The notes under the pieces: model-generated
What the model was told of the DNA's origin: nothing
The model's database searches: none
What the model saw: the letters and a program-made list of their open reading frames with translations, nothing else
In this document: piece after piece, positions 10,665 through 19,072 of the stretch
Position numbering within the stretch: the first letter of the stretch is position 1
Layout of the letters: each line of letters opens with the position of its first letter
Position numbers and translations under genes: made by a program
NCBI RefSeq assembly: GCF_003732665.1
Contig: NZ_MOBP01000008.1
Location: 30,850 to 94,849, forward strand
DNA: 64,000 bases
Direction: 5' to 3'
DNA from: Pseudomonas frederiksbergensis
GTDB lineage: Bacteria > Pseudomonadota > Gammaproteobacteria > Pseudomonadales > Pseudomonadaceae

Positions 10665-12106
10665 GCCAATCTGAACGACAGACGGACGCAAGTGCCCTGT
10701 CCCTCGCGACTGCCGAGGGTCACTGCCCCACCGAAACGCTCCATGATGCGCTTGACCAGTACCAGCCCGACGCCGAGCCCGCCCTGCTTGGTGGTAAAGA
10801 ACGGGCGGAAGGCCATGTTGCGCTGTTCTTCGTTCATGCCTTTGCCCGTATCGCTCAGCACCACGCACACGCCCCGGGCATCGGTCGGTTCCAGGGTGAT
10901 GGTCAGGGTGCCGCCCTTGTCCATGGCTTCCAGGGCGTTGGCCATCAGGCTGTTGAGGATCTGCGTCAGTTGCACCTGTTGGCTCAGCACCATCGGTGTC
11001 TGTCGCGGATTGAACACCACCTCAACCCGCGCCCTGGCGATTTGCTGCTCGAAGGCCGTGAGGCTGTCGTGAATCGCCGCCACCAGGTTCACCGGTTCGA
11101 CATCGTCGTTGAGCGGGCGCAAGGACTGCAGCAATTCCCGCACCCACTTCGACATGCGATCGACCTGGCCAATGATGTCGTTGATGTTCTTGTGCGCCGG
11201 GCCGTTGTCGAACTCCAGGGCCAGCTCGGCGCTGGAACGGATGGTCGCCAACGGGTTGCGCAGGCTGTGGGCCACCGCCGAGGACATCTCGCCCAGGGCG
11301 ACAAAGGTTTCGTTGGTGATCAGTTGTTTTTGCTGTTGCGCCAGCAGGATCGCGGCGCGGCGCACGATCCAGTACAAACCGATGTAAATCAGCCCGCCAC
11401 CCAGGGCGGTGACCAGCCAGATCAGCGCCAGGCCGCGCTCGATGCGGCTGATCAGGTCCTTGGGCTCCTTGTAGATCTCGACCATGGCCGTGACGTTCTT
11501 GCCGTCGGCATCGAACAGCGGAATGTAGTTTTCAATAAAGATGAAGTCCGGCGGCACGACGAATTTCTGCTCCATCCGCGCCTCGTCAACATCGTGATAA
11601 CTGGCCGAGACCGGGATCTTGAATTCGAAGGCGTGATCCAGGTCTTCGTCGGCGTGAATCGTGGTGTCCATGAGTGCCGGGTTGGTGGACCAGATCACCC
11701 TGCGATCAGGGGCATAGACGTTGGCCAGGATCACGTCCGGCAGGTTGGCGATATGGTCGAGGAATTCATCACGGGCATTGGCCCGGGCCGCCGGGTCGAC
11801 GTCGGGGAAATCCTTGTCCTTGCGTGGGTCGACCAATTCGCCCATGGTCCGCACATTGGGAATCGACACATGGCGCACCTCCGCAGAGGCAATCGCCTGG
11901 ATGAACTGCGCAGTCAGCAGGGCATCGCGCTGCACGCTTTCGGTAATCACAAACTGCGTGGACACCGCCCCCAGCGCCACCGCCACGGTGGCAATCACCG
12001 CCATGCTGATCAGCGAAAACCAGCGCAGCAGATTGAACGGCTGCTTGCGCGTGCTCAAACGAATGTCGCCCTCCTCGGGCCGAAGCGTTTTGGCGTGCAT
12101 ATTCAT
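10658..12106 (-). CDS. mnxS1: Membrane sensor histidine kinase, MnxS-like (upstream copy)
   Basis: The 482-residue protein is a paralogue of the kinase at 5030-6523 along its whole length: a first transmembrane helix at about residues 30-50, a periplasmic sensor, a second helix near 230-250, H-box AVAHSLRNPLATIRSS with the phospho-His near 280, then N, G1 (DTGKGM) and G2 (GGLGVGLVLVKRI) boxes. Sensor domains differ more than kinase cores, suggesting two inputs to the single regulator MnxR. The start could be ATG 12106 or 12100; neither has a strong ribosome site. Two CCCC-GGGG palindromes lie 22-55 bases upstream, hinting at autoregulation. S1/S2 naming is by order here. Confidence 0.85.
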   Translation of the reverse strand: MNMHAKTLRPEEGDIRLSTRKQPFNLLRWFSLISMAVIATVAVALGAVSTQFVITESVQRDALLTAQFIQAIASAEVRHVSIPNVRTMGELVDPRKDKDFPDVDPAARANARDEFLDHIANLPDVILANVYAPDRRVIWSTNPALMDTTIHADEDLDHAFEFKIPVSASYHDVDEARMEQKFVVPPDFIFIENYIPLFDADGKNVTAMVEIYKEPKDLISRIERGLALIWLVTALGGGLIYIGLYWIVRRAAILLAQQQKQLITNETFVALGEMSSAVAHSLRNPLATIRSSAELALEFDNGPAHKNINDIIGQVDRMSKWVRELLQSLRPLNDDVEPVNLVAAIHDSLTAFEQQIARARVEVVFNPRQTPMVLSQQVQLTQILNSLMANALEAMDKGGTLTITLEPTDARGVCVVLSDTGKGMNEEQRNMAFRPFFTTKQGGLGVGLVLVKRIMERFGGAVTLGSREGQGTCVRLSFRLAP

Positions 12107-12127
12107 CGGTGACGATCCAGGCGAATT

Positions 12128-12160
12128 CCCCTATAGAGGGGTATAGCCCACTGTTTGGGG
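12128..12160. promoter_or_regulatory. Putative MnxR boxes in front of mnxS1
   Basis: CCCC-TATAGA-GGGG (12128-12141) and CCCA-CTGTTT-GGGG (12147-12160) are two adjacent palindromes of the type seen before mcoA, mnxG and the curli and Gsp operons. There is no -24/-12 promoter here, and the boxes sit very close to the start codon, so repression or a different promoter class is possible. Confidence 0.4.
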
Positions 12161-12196
12161 TTTGCCCCAATGCAAGCAAGCTAAGCAAATCGCCCC

Positions 12197-12351
12197 GTAG
12201 GAGCAAAGCTTGCCCGCGAAGAACGATAACGCGGTGCACCAGACCCGACGCCATCCCCTGTAGGAGCGAGGCTTGCCCGCGAAGGGGCCGTGTCAGTCGA
12301 CACGTGTATTGACTGACACACCGCCTTCGCGAGCAAGCTTCGCTCCTACAG
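12197..12351. repeat. REPIN cluster
   Basis: Three REP units of the TGTAGGAGCAAAGCTTGC/TGTAGGAGCGAGGCTTGCCC type are present, the last inverted. They occupy the gap between the DUF6124-like gene and the mnxS1 control region. Confidence 0.8.
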
Positions 12352-12360
12352 GGCCGGTGA

Positions 12361-12744
12361 TTACCCGGGCTTGTGGTTATCCAGCATCCGATTGGCCGCC
12401 ATCTCACCCATCAGGAGCGACCGATGCAACACCAGCATCGTATGGCGTCGCGGGCCGTCCGTCAGCTCGACGAGATCGTTGACCATCTTGCGGGCCGTTG
12501 ATAACGATTCGTAGACCTCGACCAGCAACGTTTCGTCATCCACCGCTGCGTCGATGGTGAAGAAGGTGCCGGAACTGCGGGGCGGTATCTGCGTTTTCGT
12601 CGCCCCGGGGTTGAGGTAGTAGTCGAGTGCTCGATCGGCCGCCACTTTCATTTTTGTGGGGTCAAGATCGAAAGAGGCGTCGTAGGGTACTGGACCGATA
12701 TTCGGGGGGTTGGGCGTTACTTTGAATATGGATGGAACCTTCAC
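12361..12744 (-). CDS. DUF6124/DUF3077-like small protein
   Basis: The 127-residue product starts KVPSIFKVTPNPP and contains a helical segment ADRALDYYLNPG followed by ESLSTARKMVNDLVELTDG. This layout matches the small Pseudomonas proteins grouped as DUF6124 (earlier DUF3077), which occur in several copies per genome and have no known function. There is no signal peptide. The long 640-bp non-coding stretch upstream carries structured elements that I believe accompany this family. Confidence 0.65.
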   Translation of the reverse strand: MKVPSIFKVTPNPPNIGPVPYDASFDLDPTKMKVAADRALDYYLNPGATKTQIPPRSSGTFFTIDAAVDDETLLVEVYESLSTARKMVNDLVELTDGPRRHTMLVLHRSLLMGEMAANRMLDNHKPG

Positions 12745-13100
12745 TTAGAGTATTGAAGGAGCCATCACCCTCGCTACCAAACGAAGAGTGGCGGCCATAC
12801 GTGGGTTGGTAGACCGGTCTAAGTGAGAAACCCGGCGCTCACAAAGGAGCCCCACGCATGACCACCATTAAAGGTGACACCATGCGGCTCACATAGAGGC
12901 GGGCTACCAAACCCGATCACTGTTTTGCAGTGACCCGGAAACGATATAGCCCACCCCCATAGCCGCACAAGCCGGCGGATTCTGGCGTACGCGTAGGCAA
13001 CGGCGCAAGGCGTTGTAGCCGTTTATGACGTAACACCGGGTGTCTTTAAACACACCTGCAGAAACCTGTTTAAACGCCCCAATGCCAGCCATTTAAGGAA
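12745..13100. other. Structured non-coding region beside the DUF6124-like gene
   Basis: No convincing long gene lies between 12745 and 13385. Visible elements are an inverted repeat (CTACCAAAC at 12774-12782 and GGTTGGTAG at 12804-12812), a second GGGCTACCAAACCCG element at about 12901-12914, and a hairpin-like CACTGTTTTGCAGTG at 12919-12933. A 62-codon open frame on the minus strand (12904-13092) is possible but has no clear support. It may be a leader, a small RNA or a mobile-type repeat; I cannot decide. Confidence 0.35.
12858..12896 (+). CDS. Possible 12-residue leader peptide (MTTIKGDTMRLT)
   Basis: A 12-codon open frame begins at an ATG preceded by AAAGGAG with a spacing of about nine bases, an unusually good ribosome site for a non-coding stretch. 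It ends just before the GGGCTACCAAACCCG element. It could be a translated small ORF or chance; there is no downstream gene on this strand until 13386. Confidence 0.2.
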   Translation: MTTIKGDTMRLT

Positions 13101-13122
13101 AGCGTGCGCCACGCACCGACTT

Positions 13123-13152
13123 TGTGGCGAGGGAGCTTGCTCCCTCGCCACA
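13123..13152. repeat. REP hairpin
   Basis: A perfect hairpin of TGTGGCGAGGGAGC and its complement, the same family as 619-646. It separates the DUF6124 region from the control region of the secreted/curlin operon. Confidence 0.75.
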
Positions 13153-13206
13153 GAGGTTGGTGATCCTGGCATCGGGTTTGCCCCTTCCCCCACCTGCCCC
13201 ATCCAC

Positions 13207-13220
13207 CCCCAAACCTGGGG
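13207..13220. promoter_or_regulatory. Putative MnxR box upstream of the curlin operon
   Basis: CCCC-AAACCT-GGGG, an exact CCCC-N6-GGGG palindrome, lies about 91 bases upstream of the -24 element at 13311. It has the same arrangement as in the mcoA and Gsp-curli control regions. Confidence 0.5.
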
Positions 13221-13310
13221 ACACTCGCCCGCCTCAACCTCCCTTCCTCAATCCCCCTCCAACACCCCGCAACGCCCAACCCCGGCCCTCTCCCGTCAAT
13301 CCGCGCCGAT

Positions 13311-13326
13311 TGGTATGCAATTTGCG
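13311..13326 (+). promoter_or_regulatory. Sigma-54 promoter of the secreted/curlin operon
   Basis: TGGTATGCAATTTGCG matches TGGCAYRNNNNTTGCW at all but two positions, with exact spacing of the GG and GC pairs. The predicted start near 13338 leaves a leader of about 48 bases before the ATG at 13386. Confidence 0.7.
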
Positions 13327-13385
13327 CTAGCCCTCTCAACTGGCCCGTCTCCATGGGACAGGCACTCCGCTAGAGGGATTAACTC

Positions 13386-14732
13386 ATGCACCCTTTACTG
13401 TCCAAAACCGCGGCCGTTCTGGTCGTTAGCGCTCTGGCTCAAGGCGTTGCCCAGGCGGCGCTGTTTGCGGTCGACCCGGGCCCTTACGTGCCAGCCAACG
13501 GCTCGTTCGCCGCCTGGTATCAAGACACTCATGGCCGAACCCTCGACTTGTGTCTGTCCAAGGCTGTCAGCTCACGGGTGCCCAGTGCGCCGGGTGCGCC
13601 GACCTACATGTGCTCGCTGATTCCGGCTCCAGGTATTTTCGACGACACCAAACCGTTGGTCTTCCCGACCAACTTCCCCGACGAAGCGTTCTGGTTCACT
13701 GCCGACGGCACGATTGTCGATGCGGCGCGGGGCATCAACCTGAACTACGTCAGCGGCCTCGAAGCCGCCTTCAGCGGCGGCGACCCGGTCGAAGGCGATC
13801 AGATCAGCTTCGCCCGCATCCGCATTCGCGTGGATGTGCCCACCGCCGGCACTTACATCATCACCCACCCTTACGGCGTCGAAGCTTTCACCGTGGACAC
13901 TCCCGGTCGCAAAGCGATCAACATGACCCGGGACATCGGCATCGGCACGCCGAAAACCTACGACGGCGCGCTGAAGGGTGATATCGGACCGTTCCTGCGC
14001 AGCGTCAACGGGCCTTACACCGAAACCAATCCGGTAACCGGCGCCGCCGACACTTTCATCGGCGACCCGAACCTTTCGGAAGCCGTCACCGGCAGCCCGT
14101 TCAATACCAACTTCATTCGCATCGAAGGGCCCAACGGTATCGACCTGCGGACCACGGTGTTCGCGGTGTCCGGCAAGTTGTCGACGGTGGTCCGGCCGAC
14201 GCCGCTGATCACCCAGCGCGGCACCTATTCGCGGCATGCCGGCGCCAGCGCACCGGAGGCCCAACAGGATGTGTTCGTGATGGCGCCACCGCCACCGGCC
14301 ACGGTGACGCTGGACAGCAACAACCCGGCGCTGCACCTGACCGAGGCCGACACCACCGGCAACTGGTACGCCCAGTCATCGACCAACCCGAGCTTGCCCG
14401 GCACCTTGCAAGTGACCGCCGACAACCACCTTGCCATCCCCACCAGCACGCCGACCACGTTGACGATGCCGCTGACCGACCTGGTGGTGATTTCGCGTGC
14501 CGAATACAGCCTGAGCACCGGGCAACTGACCCTGGTGGCCTCGACCAGCGACGAAACCTCACCGCCGGTACTCACCGCCACCTCCGGCACGGGTGCCGCC
14601 ATCGGCGCCCTGAGTGGCGACGGCGCGGTGAAAACCCTGGCCACCGGCATCTCGCCGATTCCGCCGGCCAAGGTTCGGGTGACGTCATCCAATGGCGGCA
14701 GCGATACCGAAGAAGTGGTCATCGTGCAATGA
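13386..14732 (+). CDS. Secreted protein of unknown function, paralogue of the next gene
   Basis: The 448-residue protein has a signal peptide (residues 1-23, ending AQA). A domain of about 270 residues is then shared with the next gene: VDPGPY, WYQD, LCLSKA/ELCQSKA, APGIFDD, DQxSFARIRIRVDVPTAGTY, FLRSxNGPYTE and EAVTGSPFNTNF occur in the same order in both. A Thr/Pro-rich beta tail of about 160 residues follows. I do not recognise the domain. GAGGG lies upstream of the ATG. It is the first gene of an operon with csgBA-like genes, so an extracellular matrix or metal-oxide-related role is plausible, but that is inference. Confidence 0.8.
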   Translation: MHPLLSKTAAVLVVSALAQGVAQAALFAVDPGPYVPANGSFAAWYQDTHGRTLDLCLSKAVSSRVPSAPGAPTYMCSLIPAPGIFDDTKPLVFPTNFPDEAFWFTADGTIVDAARGINLNYVSGLEAAFSGGDPVEGDQISFARIRIRVDVPTAGTYIITHPYGVEAFTVDTPGRKAINMTRDIGIGTPKTYDGALKGDIGPFLRSVNGPYTETNPVTGAADTFIGDPNLSEAVTGSPFNTNFIRIEGPNGIDLRTTVFAVSGKLSTVVRPTPLITQRGTYSRHAGASAPEAQQDVFVMAPPPPATVTLDSNNPALHLTEADTTGNWYAQSSTNPSLPGTLQVTADNHLAIPTSTPTTLTMPLTDLVVISRAEYSLSTGQLTLVASTSDETSPPVLTATSGTGAAIGALSGDGAVKTLATGISPIPPAKVRVTSSNGGSDTEEVVIVQ

Positions 14733-14767
14733 ACGCTCTCATGCCCAGATCCGTATCAGGAGGCATC

Positions 14768-17002
14768 ATGAACAAGTGGCCACGCCTGGCGCTCAACGCC
14801 CTGGGACTGACTCTATCGCTATCGGGAAGTGCTTTCGCCCAACTGGCGGCAGTCGATCCCGGCCCCTACACCTTCGCCACCGGGAAATTCCCGATGTGGT
14901 ATCAGGACAGCAATTTGCTGTCGATGGAACTGTGCCAGTCCAAGGCCACGAGTTCGCGGGTGCCGGCCGCAACACCACCGGCCTACATGTGCACCCTGCT
15001 GCCGGCGCCGGGCATTTTCGATGACACCCTGCCCACGGTGTTCCCGGATAACTGGCCGGACGAGTCCTTCTGGTTCCTGGCCGAAACCACCATCGCCAAC
15101 AACGCGGCCGGCTATGGCATGGACGCCTACGTGGCAGGGATTGAGGCCGCATTCGCCTCGGGTAATCCTGTCGATGGCGATCAGCAAAGTTTTGCGCGGA
15201 TTCGTATCCGGGTGAACGTGCCCACCGCCGGGACCTACACCATCACCCACCCGTACGGCGTGGAAACGGTCAACGTCACCGCCCCCGGCCGGCGGGCGAT
15301 CAACATCACTAAGGACGTCGGCATTGGCGTCGCCGGCGATTTCAGCGGCGCGTTGAATGGTCAGATCGGGCCGTTCCTGCGCAGCCTCAACGGTCCCTAC
15401 ACCGAGGTGAACCCGGAAACCGGTTCCGTTGAAACCTACGTCGGCGACCCGAACCTCACCGAAGCGGTGACCGGCAGCCCGTTCAACACCAACTTCGTAC
15501 GCATCCAGGGCCCGGCCGGAACCATTCAGACCAACCTGTTTACCGTCGCCGGCAAGGTGCTCGACAACCGTGCGCAAACCGCCGTGGACATCAGCCGCGC
15601 CACCTATCGCCGCACGTCGGCGGGCAGCCGGGTGGAAGTGTTTGCCAAGGCGAACAACGGCTCGACCCTGTGCTTCCGGGAAACCCTGGCCCTGGTGGTC
15701 GGCCCACCCGCTTCGCCGTGCCAGACCAGCCTGATCGGCGACAACAACGGCTTGTTCTTCGGTCAACATCTGGCCACCAGCACATTGCCGAAAACCGTGG
15801 TGGTCACCGCGACCAACCCGGCCGGCACCACACGCCCGACGGCGGTCTCAAGCAAACTCACGGACCTGGTGAAAATCCAGACCGCACGTTATAGCTGGAG
15901 CAATCACAGCCTGTTGATCGAAGCGACTTCGACCGATGAAGTGGCCGTGCCCGACATGGTTGCCCAAGGCTACGGACGCCTGTCGAAATCCGGCACCCTG
16001 CAAAAACTCACCGTGGCCGACCTGACCCAGCCACCGGCCACCGTCACAGTCAAATCCGCCGCAGGCGGCAGCGATACCGAGGCCGTCGTGGTCGTCGGCA
16101 CCGCACCGGACACCGGCGAGAACCAGGCGCCGATCTCGGTCGCCGACACCGGCGCCACCAGTTTCGGCGTGCCGATCACCCTCAACCTGCTGACCAACGA
16201 CAGCGACCCGGACGGCAACGTACCGCTGAGCATCAGCGCCCTGACCCAACCGGCCGCCGGCCAAGGCACCGTGGCGTTGAGCGGCACCACGGCGGTGGTC
16301 TACACCCCGCCCGCCGTCGTCACCACACCGCTGACCACGACCTTCACCTACAAGGCGCAGGACGTCAAAGGCCTGGCTTCGACCACCGCCGCGACTGTGA
16401 CCATTACTGTGGCGCCTAACCGGCCACCGGTGGCGGTCAACGACAGTGTCGCGACCCTGGGCGTGGCAATCCCGATCAGCGTGTTGGCCAACGACACCGA
16501 TCCGGAAGGCAACGTGCCGCTCGGCGTCGCCAGCCTGACTCAACCGGCAGCCGGTCGCGGCACCGTCAGTACTGACGGCACTGTGATCACTTACACGCCA
16601 CCGGCCACGGTCACTACGGCGTTCACCACGACCTTCACCTACTTTGCCAAGGACAGCTTCGGCGCAGTGTCGACGGCACCGGCGACGGTCACCGTGCAAG
16701 TCTCGCCAAGGCCCGCGGCGGAAACCTTCACCGTGACCACCGCCACGGTCCAGGCCCGCTCCAACAACCGCTTCAACTGGGACTTCGCCGGCACTTCATC
16801 GGTGACAACCGGCAACACCATCACCATCCAGGTGTCCACCCCGACCGGGCTGGTAACCCTGGGCACCACCACGGTGCCGGTGACCGGACGCTGGCGGCTG
16901 ACGATCAACAACAGCACCACGGTGATTCCGTCGGCGAACCCGACAGCGACCATCCGCTCGTCCCAAGGCACCGTGCGCTCGGTGTCGGTGACCACGCTCT
17001 GA
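14768..17002 (+). CDS. Large secreted protein with bacterial Ig/cadherin-like repeats
   Basis: The 744-residue product has a signal peptide (residues 1-25, ending AFA), then the same N-terminal domain as the preceding protein (to about 280). Two tandem Ig/cadherin-like repeats of about 95 residues lie at about 452-649; each opens with NQAPIS/NRPPVA and contains NDSDPDGN/NDTDPEGN, a likely calcium-binding turn, and a TYTPP strand. A beta-rich C-terminal domain of about 95 residues ends the protein. ATG 14768 follows AGGAGGCATC at ideal distance; an in-frame ATG at 14729 overlaps the previous stop but would bury the signal peptide. Likely an adhesin-like or matrix protein; the function is not known. 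Confidence 0.8.
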   Translation: MNKWPRLALNALGLTLSLSGSAFAQLAAVDPGPYTFATGKFPMWYQDSNLLSMELCQSKATSSRVPAATPPAYMCTLLPAPGIFDDTLPTVFPDNWPDESFWFLAETTIANNAAGYGMDAYVAGIEAAFASGNPVDGDQQSFARIRIRVNVPTAGTYTITHPYGVETVNVTAPGRRAINITKDVGIGVAGDFSGALNGQIGPFLRSLNGPYTEVNPETGSVETYVGDPNLTEAVTGSPFNTNFVRIQGPAGTIQTNLFTVAGKVLDNRAQTAVDISRATYRRTSAGSRVEVFAKANNGSTLCFRETLALVVGPPASPCQTSLIGDNNGLFFGQHLATSTLPKTVVVTATNPAGTTRPTAVSSKLTDLVKIQTARYSWSNHSLLIEATSTDEVAVPDMVAQGYGRLSKSGTLQKLTVADLTQPPATVTVKSAAGGSDTEAVVVVGTAPDTGENQAPISVADTGATSFGVPITLNLLTNDSDPDGNVPLSISALTQPAAGQGTVALSGTTAVVYTPPAVVTTPLTTTFTYKAQDVKGLASTTAATVTITVAPNRPPVAVNDSVATLGVAIPISVLANDTDPEGNVPLGVASLTQPAAGRGTVSTDGTVITYTPPATVTTAFTTTFTYFAKDSFGAVSTAPATVTVQVSPRPAAETFTVTTATVQARSNNRFNWDFAGTSSVTTGNTITIQVSTPTGLVTLGTTTVPVTGRWRLTINNSTTVIPSANPTATIRSSQGTVRSVSVTTL

Positions 17003-17062
17003 GCCTTCGCCCCGCCGACCGTTACTGGCGGCGGGGCAGGCCCATTCCCACAGGACAACGCC

Positions 17063-17521
17063 ATGAAAACGCCGACCGCCGCCCTGCTCTGCCTGCTTCT
17101 GCTCTGCAGCGGCGCAGGCGTGCGCGCCGACGATTTGATGGACAACGACGACCTGGCCCCCACCGCTGATCTCGGTGAACTGCCGCCGATTGGCCAGCAA
17201 GCGCTGATCAACCAGCTCGGCCAGGCCAACGTCGCGTTGTTGCAACAGAACGGTCAGGGGTTGCTCGGACGGATCGTCCAGTCGGGCAGTAATCAGGAAG
17301 CCTACATCCTGCAACAGGGCAGCGACCTGATGGCGCAGATCACCCAGCAAGGTTCTGGCAACGACGCCTCGATCACGCAAACCGGCAGCCACAACCGCGC
17401 GCAGATTTCCCAGAACGGCAATAACAACGACGCCAGCATCGACCAGGCCGGCACGGGGCTTTCCAGCGCCGTGACCCAGTCCGGGAACGGCATGAGCGTT
17501 TCGGTCAAACAATATCGCTAA
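17063..17521 (+). CDS. csgB: CsgB-like minor curlin (amyloid nucleator)
   Basis: The 152-residue protein has a signal peptide (residues 1-23), a short spacer, and five or six curlin repeats of about 22 residues with the Gln/Asn ladder typical of CsgA/CsgB (for example QQGSGNDASITQTGSHNRA). It ends in the basic SVKQYR, as nucleators often do. The length is that of E. coli CsgB. It precedes the long CsgA-like gene by 28 bases, as in csgBA operons. Export would need the CsgG/E/F set encoded convergently at 20078-21775. Confidence 0.85.
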   Translation: MKTPTAALLCLLLLCSGAGVRADDLMDNDDLAPTADLGELPPIGQQALINQLGQANVALLQQNGQGLLGRIVQSGSNQEAYILQQGSDLMAQITQQGSGNDASITQTGSHNRAQISQNGNNNDASIDQAGTGLSSAVTQSGNGMSVSVKQYR

Positions 17522-17549
17522 GCACTGCAATAACCTTGGAGGTTTCATC

Positions 17550-18998
17550 ATGTTCAAATTGACGCCCCTCACCGCTGCCATCCTGGTCATTGTCAGTGCC
17601 CAGGCTTTGGCTGACGACAGCGTTTCCACGCAAAACCAGGTCGGTACGGCCAACATCGCCGACGTGAAACAGAACGCGGCGCCGTTCAGCACCGCCACCC
17701 AACAACAACTCGGCCAGGGCAACGACGCGGCCGCCGTGCAAGACACCGCCACCAGCAGCATCGACCAGAATCAGGTCGGTGATTACAACGCCGGTTACGC
17801 CGAGCAGTTGTTCGAAGACAACAGCACCATCACCCAGCAACAGGCCGGCAGCTTCAACACCAGCCACGCCAGCCAGTCCATCGGCACCGGCGAGAATCAG
17901 GTGTTGCAACAGCAGCAAGGCAGCGGCAACTTCTCGTTCGTCTATCAGGACTCCCAGGAAGGCACCTCGGGCACGACCTACCAGTTCGGTGACAACAACG
18001 AGGCCAACATCGAGCAGATTCAACTGGGTGCCGGCAACAACGCGATGATCATCCAGTACGGCAACACCAACTACGCCACCGCCGAACAAATCAACCACAT
18101 GGGCGGCCAGATCGGCATCAACCAGGCCGGCGAAGGCAACTACGCCTACGGCGACCAGCGCAACGGCCTGGGCGGCAACCTGAACATCAACCAGTACGGC
18201 GACCTCAACGCCACTGAAGTCTGGCAAGACACCCAAACCGCCAGCCAGGCCACGGTCAACCAATACGGGCAGACCAACGAAACCGTGGTGGACCAGAGCT
18301 TCGGCGAAAACAACGTCGCGCAGGTGCTGCAAGTCGGCGACCTCAACGCGATCTATGCCGACCAGTTCGAGTCCATGGGCTCGACGCTCGCGCTGTATCA
18401 GCAAGGCAGCGGCAACGTGCACTTCACCTACCAGAGCGGCGACAGCCACGTGCTCAACGCCACCTCGCTGGGTAACGGCAACAAGGTCTACGCCAGCAAT
18501 TGGAAAGGCCCGCAACTGGGCGGCCAGTTCGGCAGCAACCAACGCGCGACCATCACCCAGAACGGCACCAACAACGTGGCGAGCTTCACCCAGGACGGCG
18601 TCGGCCACATCATGACCACGAACCAGACCGGCAGCGGCAACAAAACTACCGTCAGCCAGGCCGACTCTTACAACGAGCTGTACTTCGACCAAAACGGCAG
18701 CGACAACATCCTCATCGCCGACCAGCGCGGCACCACCAACCTGGCCCAGGGCTCTTCCAACGGCTCGGGGAACAGCACCGAGTTCGACCAGTCCGGCACC
18801 GGGAACCAGGCGTACACCGCGCAGTTGTATGGCAGTGACAACCAAATCACCGTCAAACAGGCAGACAGCATGAACGTCGCGTACGTGACCCAGGGCGGGA
18901 CCGGGAACATTGCCAATGTGGATCAGAGTGGCGTGACGCAAATGGCGACCGTGCAGCAGTTTGGTTCAGCCAACCAGGCGACCGTGCTCCAGCAATAA
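17550..18998 (+). CDS. csgA: Long CsgA-like major curlin
   Basis: The 482-residue protein has a signal peptide (residues 1-21, ending ALA) and then is almost entirely curlin-type repeats, about twenty by eye, with alternating GxxNxAxxxQ units (for example QVGDLNAIYADQ, QADSMNVAYVTQ). It is about three times longer than E. coli CsgA, which has five repeats. GGAGG is placed well upstream of the ATG. A strong rho-independent terminator follows, so this is the last gene of the operon. The fibre role is from family knowledge. Confidence 0.88.
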   Translation: MFKLTPLTAAILVIVSAQALADDSVSTQNQVGTANIADVKQNAAPFSTATQQQLGQGNDAAAVQDTATSSIDQNQVGDYNAGYAEQLFEDNSTITQQQAGSFNTSHASQSIGTGENQVLQQQQGSGNFSFVYQDSQEGTSGTTYQFGDNNEANIEQIQLGAGNNAMIIQYGNTNYATAEQINHMGGQIGINQAGEGNYAYGDQRNGLGGNLNINQYGDLNATEVWQDTQTASQATVNQYGQTNETVVDQSFGENNVAQVLQVGDLNAIYADQFESMGSTLALYQQGSGNVHFTYQSGDSHVLNATSLGNGNKVYASNWKGPQLGGQFGSNQRATITQNGTNNVASFTQDGVGHIMTTNQTGSGNKTTVSQADSYNELYFDQNGSDNILIADQRGTTNLAQGSSNGSGNSTEFDQSGTGNQAYTAQLYGSDNQITVKQADSMNVAYVTQGGTGNIANVDQSGVTQMATVQQFGSANQATVLQQ

Positions 18999-19009
18999 TC
19001 CCAAGGCCC

Positions 19010-19046
19010 AAAAAACCGCGGCCCTTGGTGGGGTCGCGGTTTTTTT
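19010..19046 (+). terminator. Rho-independent terminator after csgA
   Basis: An A-run, CCGCG stem, loop, complementary CGCGG stem and a run of seven Ts form a textbook terminator 12 bases after the csgA stop. Because of the A-run on the left arm it may work in both directions. Confidence 0.9.
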
Positions 19047-19072
19047 ATGGGTTGAGAGAGGGGTTGGTTGTC

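Noticed and set aside
12904..13092. 62-codon minus-strand gene
   Set aside because: No clear ribosome site or known family; the region looks more like structured non-coding DNA, though a small protein cannot be excluded.
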